Shown here: positions 1 through 7,500 of the stretch, one piece after another
How positions within the stretch are numbered: the stretch's first letter is position 1
Layout of the letters: each line of letters starts with the position of its first letter
Notes under the pieces: model-generated
What the model saw: the letters and a program-made list of their open reading frames with translations, nothing else
Database searches by the model: none
What the model was told of the DNA's origin: nothing
Origin: Planctomycetota bacterium
GTDB lineage: Bacteria > Planctomycetota > MHYJ01 > WSZJ01 > JACPWG01
Length of the DNA stretch: 10,721 bases
Direction of reading: 5' to 3'
Assembly: GCA_016220045.1 (NCBI GenBank)
Contig: JACRIP010000101.1
Span: 1 to 10,721, forward strand
Position numbers and translations under genes: made by a program

Positions 1-1718
1 ATCGGCGGCAGCGCCGTCAATTGTTCGGGCGCCGCCGCCACCAGGTCGCCCGGCGCGTCCGTCGTGCGCGTGCTCGAGACGTAGAGCGGGAACTCCACCG
101 GCCGCCGGATCAGGAGCTCGAACGACCGCTCGCTCAGGTCGACCCCCTGCCCCTCCTCCGTGCCGGCGGGCAGGAGACAGACCGCCGACCGCTCCTCCTC
201 CCGACCGGTATCCACTCCTACGTAGTAGGCACGCCCGAGGCCCCCGGTGATGCGCACGCCCTCGCCGCGCCGCACGCGGCCGTAGTACGCCGCGCCGCGC
301 GCCACCGCCAGATCCAGCCGCGCGCTCTCCAGCACCTCGATCGGCGCCTTCTTCCCGGCTTTGCGCGCCTCCCCGAACCACGACGTCAGCACCTCGACCA
401 GCCGGTCGCGCAGGAGCGCCGACTCGAACCAGCCCCCGTTGAAGAGCACGAGGTCGGGCAGGACCGGATCGCGCGCCGCCTTGCGCCCGCGCCCGCCGGC
501 CGCCGCCGCCTCCGCCGCGGTCGCCGGATGCGCGCGCAGGAATGCCGCCAGGTATCGGGTGATCGCCGGGTCCGGCGCGTACGGCAGCGAGAATTCCTGG
601 AACCCCGAGCGCCGCGCCGCCGGGCTCGCGTCCAGCTCGACCCGCGGCATGAAGCCCTCCAGCGCCAACGCCGCCACCTCCGCGCGCGTCACCTCGCAGG
701 TCAGCGCCGCGCCGATCAGGCGGGAACCCGACCCCGCGACGTTCACCGTCAGCCGCTCCGGCGGGTCCGCGCCCAGCAGCGTCTCCTTCACCTGCCGGCA
801 GGTGCGCACCAGCGTGCCCCAGCGCCGCGGCTCCAGCTTCCCCGTCCCCGCGATCCGGTCCTCGATGTGGTGCGCGAGCGCCAGGTCCAGATTGTCGCCG
901 CCCAGGATCAGGTGCTCGCCCACCGCCACCCGATGGAAGAGGACCTCGCCCCGCTTCCCCGGCTCGACCTCGATCAGGGTGAAGTCCGTGGTCCCGCCGC
1001 CGACGTCGCAGACCAGGATGCGCTGGCCCGCCCGCACCCGCTTCGCCCAGGCGTCCCCCTGCGCGTGCAGCCAGGCATAGAAGGCCGCCTGCGGTTCCTC
1101 CAGGAGCACCACGCGCGGCAGCCCCGCCTGTGCCGCCGCCTCGACCGTCAGTTCGCGCGCCACTTCGTCGAAGGAGGCCGGCACCGTCAGCACCACCTCC
1201 TGCGTCTCCAGCGGATGCCGCGGGTGGGCGTGGTTCCACGCCGCGCGCAGGTGCCCCAGATAGCGCGCGCTCACCGCGACCGGGGAGAGCCGCTCCACGT
1301 CCGCCGCCCCTTGCCAGGGCAACAGCGAGGCCATACGGTTTACACCGGAGTGACAGAGCCAGGACTTCGCCGACCCGACCAGCCGCCCCGGCACCGTCGT
1401 CCCGTGGTCGCGCGCGAAGAGCCCGACCGCCGTGCGCGGACCGGCCTGCGGCGCCCAGGGCAACGCGAGCGCGCCGGCGCCGAACTCTCCCGCCGCCGCC
1501 TCGTAGTGGAAGGAGGGGAGCACGTCGCGCGCCTCGACCGTGCCGGGCGCGACGAGCTGCGGAATGCGGAAGTCCCGCACGGCGCGCTCGGCGTCCTGCG
1601 TGTCGACGAAGGCCATGGCCGAGTTGGTCGTCCCCAGGTCGATCCCCACCAGGTAGCGCGCGGCGGGGGGCGCGGCTTCGGGTGCGGGCTCGTTCGAGGT
1701 AGTGGGTTTCTTCTTCAT
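1..1718 (-). CDS. Hsp70-family (DnaK-like) protein, 3' end cut by window edge
   Basis: This is the first 572 residues of an Hsp70-type ATPase; the frame is open to the left edge, so the C-terminus lies outside the window. The start is the ATG at 1718-1716, with a GAGG Shine-Dalgarno at 1728-1725 (6-nt spacing). After a short Lys/Pro/Ala-rich leader the first phosphate motif GIDLGTTNS lies near residues 25-33, the second phosphate motif VCDVGGGTTDFTLIEV near 233-248, and the adenosine-motif equivalent LVLFNGGWF near 420. It aligns along its whole visible length with the neighbouring Hsp70 (2004-3812), so the two are diverged tandem paralogues. The beta-rich segment after the nucleotide-binding domain is entered before the edge. 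Members of this DUF2760-linked type are, as far as I recall, often around 900 residues with an extra C-terminal domain; that cannot be tested here. The family is certain; the client or role is unknown. Confidence 0.93.
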   Translation of the reverse strand, partial: MKKKPTTSNEPAPEAAPPAARYLVGIDLGTTNSAMAFVDTQDAERAVRDFRIPQLVAPGTVEARDVLPSFHYEAAAGEFGAGALALPWAPQAGPRTAVGLFARDHGTTVPGRLVGSAKSWLCHSGVNRMASLLPWQGAADVERLSPVAVSARYLGHLRAAWNHAHPRHPLETQEVVLTVPASFDEVARELTVEAAAQAGLPRVVLLEEPQAAFYAWLHAQGDAWAKRVRAGQRILVCDVGGGTTDFTLIEVEPGKRGEVLFHRVAVGEHLILGGDNLDLALAHHIEDRIAGTGKLEPRRWGTLVRTCRQVKETLLGADPPERLTVNVAGSGSRLIGAALTCEVTRAEVAALALEGFMPRVELDASPAARRSGFQEFSLPYAPDPAITRYLAAFLRAHPATAAEAAAAGGRGRKAARDPVLPDLVLFNGGWFESALLRDRLVEVLTSWFGEARKAGKKAPIEVLESARLDLAVARGAAYYGRVRRGEGVRITGGLGRAYYVGVDTGREEERSAVCLLPAGTEEGQGVDLSERSFELLIRRPVEFPLYVSSTRTTDAPGDLVAAAPEQLTALPP

Positions 1719-1784
1719 TCCAATCCTCGGCGTGTTACGCGCGTGCCGGGAAGGTCTGTCCAGGGTCGTCGGGTGCGGGAGCGA

Positions 1785-1805
1785 GGGCGACCACAAGGGT
1801 CGCCC
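1785..1805. repeat. Palindromic dispersed-type repeat (8-bp arms)
   Basis: GGGCGACC (1785-1792) and GGTCGCCC (1798-1805) form a perfect 8-bp inverted repeat around a 5-nt loop, followed by CCTACG. It is built like the hairpins at the right end of the window (9-bp arms, then CCTA), so it is probably a copy of a short dispersed intergenic palindrome family. It lies between the two Hsp70 genes and would form a hairpin in a read-through transcript. There is no U-tract, so it is not an obvious intrinsic terminator. Confidence 0.7.
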
Positions 1806-1808
1806 CTA

Positions 1809-1822
1809 CGACGAATTCGTCG
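1809..1822. repeat. Perfect 14-bp palindrome
   Basis: CGACGAATTCGTCG is fully self-complementary with no spacer. It sits directly after the hairpin repeat and about 90 bp upstream of the Hsp70 start at 1718. It could be an operator for a dimeric regulator or simply part of the dispersed repeat; nothing in the window decides between these. Confidence 0.5.
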
Positions 1823-1878
1823 ATTGCGGCCATTCAATCCGCGCATGCCACTCACCCATTCGAAAAAAAGTCGTCTCT

Positions 1879-1902
1879 CGGTGTGTTCCGTGTGTTCGGT
1901 GG
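1879..1902. repeat. Tandem 9-mer dispersed repeat (EHTEHTE-type)
   Basis: GTGTGTTCC (1881-1889) is followed at once by GTGTGTTCG (1890-1898) and GTGG. On the minus strand this reads as the EHTEHTE peptide seen in many spurious short ORFs of environmental bacteria. It is therefore best treated as an intergenic dispersed repeat and not as a gene. Confidence 0.6.
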
Positions 1903-1929
1903 CTATCGCCTTCTCGCATCGGCCACACA

Positions 1930-1998
1930 CCTTCCGCCCTCCCCCCTGCCCCTGTCCCCTCCCCCCTGCCCCTTTCCCTCCCCCCCTTCCCACGGGTC
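1930..1998. repeat. C/T-rich tract, G-quadruplex-prone on the transcribed-sense strand
   Basis: An almost pure pyrimidine stretch on the plus strand, giving G-runs on the minus (mRNA-sense) strand just downstream of the 2004-3812 Hsp70 stop. It includes an exact 16-bp direct repeat (1938-1953 and 1958-1973, period 20 bp). Several runs of four to seven G with short loops could form a quadruplex in RNA or DNA. Together with the two dispersed repeats it fills the 285-bp gap between the Hsp70 genes; no gene is supported in the gap. Confidence 0.65.
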
Positions 1999-2003
1999 CC
2001 CCG

Positions 2004-3812
2004 CTACCCCGAGCTACCCTCCGCCTCCTCCCGCACGCTGAACTCCAGCTTCCACTTCTGCTCGGAGTTCGTCGCCACGCACCACAGCTCGAGCATGCCC
2101 AGCTCGGTGATCTTCGAGCGGAAGCGCACCGGCACGTACTCCTCTTTCGCCTTGCCCTTGCCGCTGGCCGGCAAGTGCGCCTCCAGCGAATCGGTCTCGG
2201 CCAATTCTCCCTCGCTCCACGCGGTCAAGAGCGCGCCCGGCCGGTCGTCGCGCCGCGTCGTCGAGCTGAAGAAGCGGAACTGCGCGGGCTCGCCGACCAC
2301 CAGCCCGATCTCGTCGCCCGGCACGTCCGCCTCCGTGCCCTCCTCCATCCCGATCGGAACGACGCACAGCGCGCGCAGCGGCCGCGGCGCGCCCGGAATC
2401 GCCGGCCCCGCGCTTTCGATGCCCACGTAGTACCCCCGCGCCGTGCCGCCGCGGATGCGCACGCCTTTGCCCTGCTTCGCCGTCGCGTAGTACGCCGCGC
2501 CCTTGGCCACTGCGAAGTCCAGGTCCGGAGTGGCTTCCAGCGAGCGCACCGACTCGCCGCCACCGAACCACCCCGCCATCACTTCGAGCAGGCGGTCGCG
2601 CAGCGCCGCGGCCTTGAACACGCCGCCGTTGAAGAGCACGTGCGTCGGCCGCGTCCCGGGCTCCGCCGCTCCGTGCGCCGTCAGGAAGGCGGCCAGGTGC
2701 CGGGTAACTGCCGTATCCGCCTCGAAGGGCAGCCCGATCTCCTTGAAGCCCGACACGCGCCGCCGCGCCGGGGCATCGGTGAGGGCGCACTCCGGGAAGA
2801 ACCCGTCCATCAGGAGCGCCGCGGCCGTCGTCCGTTCCAGGTCCACCGAAACGGTGCCGCCGATCAGCTTGCGCCCGCGCCCGAGGATGGTGACCGGGTG
2901 TTTCGCCGGCGCGTCCGGGATCAGGAGCGCCTCCTTCGCGGTGCGGCAGGCGTGCCAGAGCGCCACCGACTGCCAGGGATCGAGCTCCGTGCCCTTGGAC
3001 GCGAAGGCGCCGCGGAGCTGGTGCGCGAGCGCGAGGTCCATGTTGTCGCCGCCGACCAGCGTGTGGTCGCCGACCGCGACGCGCTTGAGCGCGAGTCCGC
3101 CGCCCTCCTCCGCGACCTCGATCAGCGTGAAGTCGGTGGTCCCCCCGCCGACGTCGCACACCAGCAGCCGGTCGCCGAGCTTAAGCCGGCGGCGCCATTT
3201 CTCGCCTACCTCCGCCAGCCACGCGTAGAGCGCCGCCTGCGGCTCCTCCAAGAGGACGAAGCTCTCCGGCAGCCCGGCGGCGAGCGCCGCTTCGCGCGTC
3301 AGCTCGCGCGCCCCGGCGTCGAAGGAGGCCGGCACCGTCAGCACTACCTCCTGGTCGCCGATCGGCGCCTTCGGAAACGCCTGCTTCCAGGCCCAGATCA
3401 GGTGTTCCAGGTAGCGTTTCGAGGCTTCGACCGGCGAGACCTTGGGGACGTCGGCGGGAGCGCCCCAGGGGAGGATCGGTTCGCGCCGGTCCACCCGGTT
3501 GACGCACAGCCAGCTCTTCGCCGAGGTCACCGTGCGCATCGGGGAGTCCGCCGCCTGGCGCTGCGCGTAGGCCCCGACCGCATGCTCCGGTTTCTTCCGT
3601 CCGCCGAGGTCGAAGCTCCCGGCCGCGGCTTCGTCGGTCGTGCCCTGGTACAGGAAAGAGGGGAGCAGGTTGCGCGGCTCGACGGTGGCCGCGGCGACGA
3701 GCTGCGGCAGGGGCAGGACCTCGACCTTGCCGCCTTCCACGCCCAGCGGAACGTAGGCCAGCACGCTGTTGGTCGTGCCCAGGTCGATGCCGATCGCGTA
3801 TTTCGCCGTCAT
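2004..3812 (-). CDS. Hsp70-family (DnaK-like) protein, no lid domain
   Basis: Predicted 602 residues. I chose the ATG at 3812-3810 over the ORF's earlier ATG at 3872 because it begins MTAKYAIGIDLGTTNS directly at the Hsp70 fold. It also overlaps the DUF2760 stop in an ATGA and has GAGGTG 5 nt upstream. The first phosphate motif IGIDLGTTNS is at residues 7-16, the second (VCDVGGGTTDF) near 218-230 and the adenosine motif (VLFNGG) near 390, so the ATPase domain carries insertions relative to DnaK. The remaining roughly 110-130 residues form a beta-rich segment resembling a reduced substrate-binding beta domain. The sequence then ends without a helical lid or an EEVD-like tail. No dnaJ or grpE lies nearby. 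It probably acts in the cytoplasm as a specialised Hsp70, with the DUF2760 protein as a likely partner by coupling. The client is unknown. Confidence 0.94.
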   Translation of the reverse strand: MTAKYAIGIDLGTTNSVLAYVPLGVEGGKVEVLPLPQLVAAATVEPRNLLPSFLYQGTTDEAAAGSFDLGGRKKPEHAVGAYAQRQAADSPMRTVTSAKSWLCVNRVDRREPILPWGAPADVPKVSPVEASKRYLEHLIWAWKQAFPKAPIGDQEVVLTVPASFDAGARELTREAALAAGLPESFVLLEEPQAALYAWLAEVGEKWRRRLKLGDRLLVCDVGGGTTDFTLIEVAEEGGGLALKRVAVGDHTLVGGDNMDLALAHQLRGAFASKGTELDPWQSVALWHACRTAKEALLIPDAPAKHPVTILGRGRKLIGGTVSVDLERTTAAALLMDGFFPECALTDAPARRRVSGFKEIGLPFEADTAVTRHLAAFLTAHGAAEPGTRPTHVLFNGGVFKAAALRDRLLEVMAGWFGGGESVRSLEATPDLDFAVAKGAAYYATAKQGKGVRIRGGTARGYYVGIESAGPAIPGAPRPLRALCVVPIGMEEGTEADVPGDEIGLVVGEPAQFRFFSSTTRRDDRPGALLTAWSEGELAETDSLEAHLPASGKGKAKEEYVPVRFRSKITELGMLELWCVATNSEQKWKLEFSVREEAEGSSG

Positions 3813-4342
3813 GCCGTCACCTCGATTTCCGCCGGCGCCACTACGCGTGCGGCCGATTCCGGTCCGCTCCACGCCGGCACGTTGGTCGCGCCCGCCTCCC
3901 AGCCGGGATGGCGCAGCGTGCCCCGGTAGGGCGGGACGCCCGCCACGTTGCCGCTCAGCCGGAAGCGGCCCGCATCGAAGCCCGCGGGCAGTTCCACGGC
4001 CGCGCCCTCGGCTCGGGTATCTACGGGATGCAGGGCGAAGAGCCGTTCCAGGACCTTGCCGCAGTCGCGGTGGACGTCGCGCGCCGCCGCGCCGATCTGC
4101 GCGTCCGTGTAGCCGGTCAGCGGCTCCTGCACGAAATCGACGAAGCGCGCCTCGCGCTGCAGGGTGGCGAGCAGGGTCAGCGCTTCGCTCCGCACGGCCG
4201 CAGGCGGTGGCGGCGGCGCTGCCGGCGGCGGCGGCGGGGGCGGCAAGGCACCACCGCTCACCAGTCGTACCACCTGCTCGGCAAAGGGGGCATCGCCGAG
4301 AATGCGAAAAAACGTTCTAACCGCCAGTGAGAAGCGCGCCAG
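3809..4342 (-). CDS. DUF2760 family protein, probable CTG start
   Basis: Predicted 177 residues. The C-terminal core (from about residue 51: SEALTLLATLQREARFVDFVQE, then GYTDAQIGAAARDVHRDC and a closing VVAPAEIEV) matches what I know of DUF2760, a family of unknown function encoded beside Hsp70-like genes. Residues 34-49 are a Pro/Ala linker. A GTG at 4273 would start the protein, but the frame stays open upstream to a TGA at 4369-4367. The extra codons read ARFSLAVRTFFRILGDAPFAEQ, a plausible family-like amphipathic N-terminus. The only well-placed start there is CTG at 4342, with GAGGA 7 nt upstream (4354-4350). An ATG at 4350 exists in another frame. The stop overlaps the Hsp70 start (ATGA), implying translational coupling. 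The family call is firm; the start is less so. Confidence 0.87.
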   Translation of the reverse strand: MARFSLAVRTFFRILGDAPFAEQVVRLVSGGALPPPPPPPAAPPPPPAAVRSEALTLLATLQREARFVDFVQEPLTGYTDAQIGAAARDVHRDCGKVLERLFALHPVDTRAEGAAVELPAGFDAGRFRLSGNVAGVPPYRGTLRHPGWEAGATNVPAWSGPESAARVVAPAEIEVTA

Positions 4343-4359
4343 GTTCTCATCCTCGCAGG

Positions 4360-4516
4360 ACGTCGTTCAACGTCGTTTAACGTCGTTCAACGACGTTTAA
4401 CGACGTTGAACGTCGCTTAGTGATGGTGAACCCGGTTCAACCTTGTTCGCCTTGGTCAAAAGTCCTTCAACGTCGTTAAACGCCGTTGAACGTCGTTGAA
4501 CGTCGTTAAACGACGT
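4360..4516. repeat. Phased decamer array (CGTT-N-AACG-W)n forming a large inverted repeat
   Basis: About fifteen consecutive 10-bp units fill the gap between the alpha-2-macroglobulin-like and DUF2760 genes. Nine are exact CGTTNAACG palindromes: they start at 4364, 4374, 4384, 4394, 4404, 4474, 4484, 4494 and 4504. The six central units (4411-4470) are degenerate but keep the spacing. By eye, 4360-4405 is the inverted complement of 4471-4516 at 41 of 46 positions, around a 65-bp centre, so the block could fold into one long stem-loop. Part of this symmetry follows from the units being palindromic. The array supplies the TAA stop of the upstream gene (4508-4506) and an in-frame TGA just before the DUF2760 start. 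It may be a regulatory site array, an mRNA-stability element or a miniature inverted-repeat element. Confidence 0.9.
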
Positions 4517-7500
4517 GCGTCGGCACCCCCACGGCGCTCCCGATCCGATCCACATCATACATATCGTACAAAACCGCGCGCACGTCCCCCCGCCCGCGGC
4601 GCACCGCCACCGCTTCGACCCGGACTTCGCCTCCGGTGAGCGGCTCGTCCACGGTCTGAGCGTTCGCGCCGCCGCGCAAGAGCGCGAGCGTCCCGGGCAG
4701 GTACAGGCGGCAGACCGGCGCGATGCCGGCCTCTCCGGGAATCACCCGAATCTCCACCCGCCGGCCGCGCTCGACCTGGGCCGGCGTCGCCGTCACGCGG
4801 AAGCGGAACGCGGGCTCCGCCGCCAGGTAGTCGAACTCGGCCTCGCGATCCGCGCGGACGATGATCCCGGGGGAGCGCGCGACGACCCGGCGCGCCCGTC
4901 GCGGCTCGGTCAACGTCGTCTCCTGCCCGTCGATTTCCGCCCGCGCCGCGCCGGCGCCGCCGCCGAGCGCCGCCAGCAGTTCCACGTACGCGCGCGTGTC
5001 GCTCGTGCTCTTGAGCCGGCCCGCCACGAACTGCCCCGACACGAAGTTCATCCCGGCCTCCAGGAGCGCGCTCTCGCCCGCCGCGTGCATCACCCGCAGC
5101 GCCTCGCAGGTGGCCTCGAGGACGCCGGCCCACGCGCTCGTCGCCGGCCAGTGCGCCGTCGTCCCGCCGCCCACCGCACGCTCCTTCACGTAGGCCGCGA
5201 GCCGCCGCCGCTCGCCCTCCTCGCGCGTCACGAAGTACGCCGCGGCGGCATCCTCCACGCCGCGCAGCTCCGCGCGAAACTCCGTGCCGAGCGGCAGGAG
5301 GTCGTTGTCCTTCACGCCCTCGGCCCGCAGCCGTGCGCATGCCGGGGTCACCAGGCCGTCGGCGCGTTCCTCCTCGCCGCGGTGGAAGGCGCTGAGATTG
5401 CGCAGCACCTTGATCGTGGTCCGGACCTCGGGCGTGCCGCCGGCCCACAGCGAGAAGAGCCCCTCGTGACGGAACTTCTCCATGTCGTGCAGCCCGCCGA
5501 CGGTGAAGCGCTCCAGCTTCGCGGCATCGAGCGCGACCAGGCCGCCCTTCCACGCCCGGCGCAGAAAGGCCAGGCCGGCGAGCTTGGCGGAGGTCTGCTC
5601 GGCGCAGCCGTAGGGGTAGATCAGGAGCGACTTGACCACCTCCGAGAGGAAGCTCGCGGGGCCGGGGTAGACCGTCAGGCGCTCGCCCTCAAGCGTTTCC
5701 CCGAGGCGGAGGAGGCGCACCGTCGATACCATGCGGCGCTCCACGCCCGGCCGGCCGACCGTGCGCCGCAGCGCGGACCCGGGCCCCCCGCCCGCCGGCG
5801 CCAGTTCGGCCGTGAAATCCCCGGGTTCGCGCACCACGATCTCAAGCGCGCCCGAGCCGGTCACCGGCGCGTCGCGCAGGAGTACGCCCGGCCCGTTCAC
5901 CGAGAGCGTCCCGGCGCCCGGCAGGCGGTGCAGCACGCGCGCGTGGACTTCGTCCCCCGGGTGCGCGAGCGCGGGCAGGTCGAGCTCCACCGACACGTCG
6001 GTGGCCGTCTCGATCTGGGCCTCGGCGGCGGCGAAATCGGCACCGCCGAGCGCGTAGACGGCGACCCGCCATGCGCCGGCCTGCTCGCCCAACCGAATCC
6101 GGCGTCGCACCTCGCCTTGCAGGTCGATGCGTTCGCAGAGGAGCAGCTCGGGGAATTCCGTGCGCAGCGACGCGCCCAACGCCGCCGCCGCCGGGGCCTC
6201 GTCGGACGGCCCAGCGCCGCCCGCGGCCGTCTCCCCGGCGGACGACATGACCTCCCGCATGATTCCGTCCGGCGCCGCCATTCCCATGGCGAGGCTCGTC
6301 ATCATCATGGGGGCGGCCGCCATCGGCGGCGGCGGGGCGAGCGGCATGGCGAAGGAGGGCATGGGCATGGCATCGGGGAGCGCGCCTTCCGCGAAGCCCC
6401 CGGACTGCCCCCAGGCATCTACCTCATCGCCGACCGCCGCCAGCGCCGCTTCCCCCTCGATCCGCTCGAAGAGGGTGCGCGCGAGCGTCGGCCCCGGTTC
6501 CTCGCGGTCGAGCCGGGCGTCCGCCACCACCAGCACGCCGCTCACCGCGCCGCCCGCGCCCGCGCCCGCCGCCCGCACCACGATCTCGACCTCGGCGCCC
6601 GGTGCGGCACGCGCCGGCGCCTCGACCGCGACCGACAGCTCAGCCGGTCGCAGGCATGCCGCCCGCGCCTCGAACGGTCCCCGCTTCGTCCAGGCCCCGA
6701 CGTGGAGCGCCGCGCCGGGCGCGGGAATGGAGAGGTCGAGGGTCTCCCCCTTCGCCATGCGATCTCGGGTGATCTCCTGGCTCGGCTCCGCGCCGAACGG
6801 CAGGAGCACGATGCAGACCGACTCCGCGGGCGCCAGCGCGCGCAGGCGCACCCGCGTCGCCGCGACCTCTTCCAGGTCGAACGGTTGGGTCTCGGACCCC
6901 TCCTGTCGCACGCAGATCCCGCGTACGTCCCGGCCGGCCGGATGCGGCAGCAGCGAGCCGACCCACACCCTTCCCAGTCGCGACAACGGAACCTCGCGCC
7001 GCTCCGCGCTCGCCGTGTTCGCCAGGCTGTGCGTCGCCGTGTCCCCGTCCGGCGTCGTGAACTCCAGCCGGAAGGGCCCGCCGTGCCCGGCGAACGGAAA
7101 GCGGAAGGAGACCAGCCCTTCGCGCGCCGTTTCCTGCGCGCGGTGGACGACCTCGTTGCACACCCCGCAGAAGAGCCCGATCGCCACCGGCCCGGCATAG
7201 GGCGCATCGAGCCGGAACAGCTCGTAGCGGAACCGCCCCTCGTCCCCGGCGACCTCGTAGGCCGCGTGCCGCGCGCGGAAGGGGGAGAGCGTCAGGTCCG
7301 CCACCGAGAACTCGCACTCCGCGATCGTCACCTGTCCGTCAGAGATCAGGTGAGCGCTGTAGGAACCGAGGCCGAGCCCCTCGGTCGCGTGGACCGCCGC
7401 GCCGCACGCGTCGAGCGCGACCGGTTCGCGGAAGAGCTCGCGGTCGCCCGCTCGCACCGCCAGCTCGAGGCCGCTCCGGCCCGCGGCGAGCGCGACGAAG

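Noticed and set aside
1715..1993. Minus-strand 92-codon ORF containing EHTEHTE
   Set aside because: Built from dispersed intergenic repeats and the G-rich tract between the Hsp70 genes; it overlaps the real start at 1718 and lacks a ribosome site.
21..3929. Very long plus-strand open frame of 1302 codons
   Set aside because: It is the Arg/Pro-rich antisense shadow of the two Hsp70 genes, caused by high GC at third positions; no ribosome site and no family-like motifs.
4360..4516. CRISPR array
   Set aside because: The 10-bp units are contiguous without unique spacers, far too short for CRISPR repeats, and there are no cas genes.
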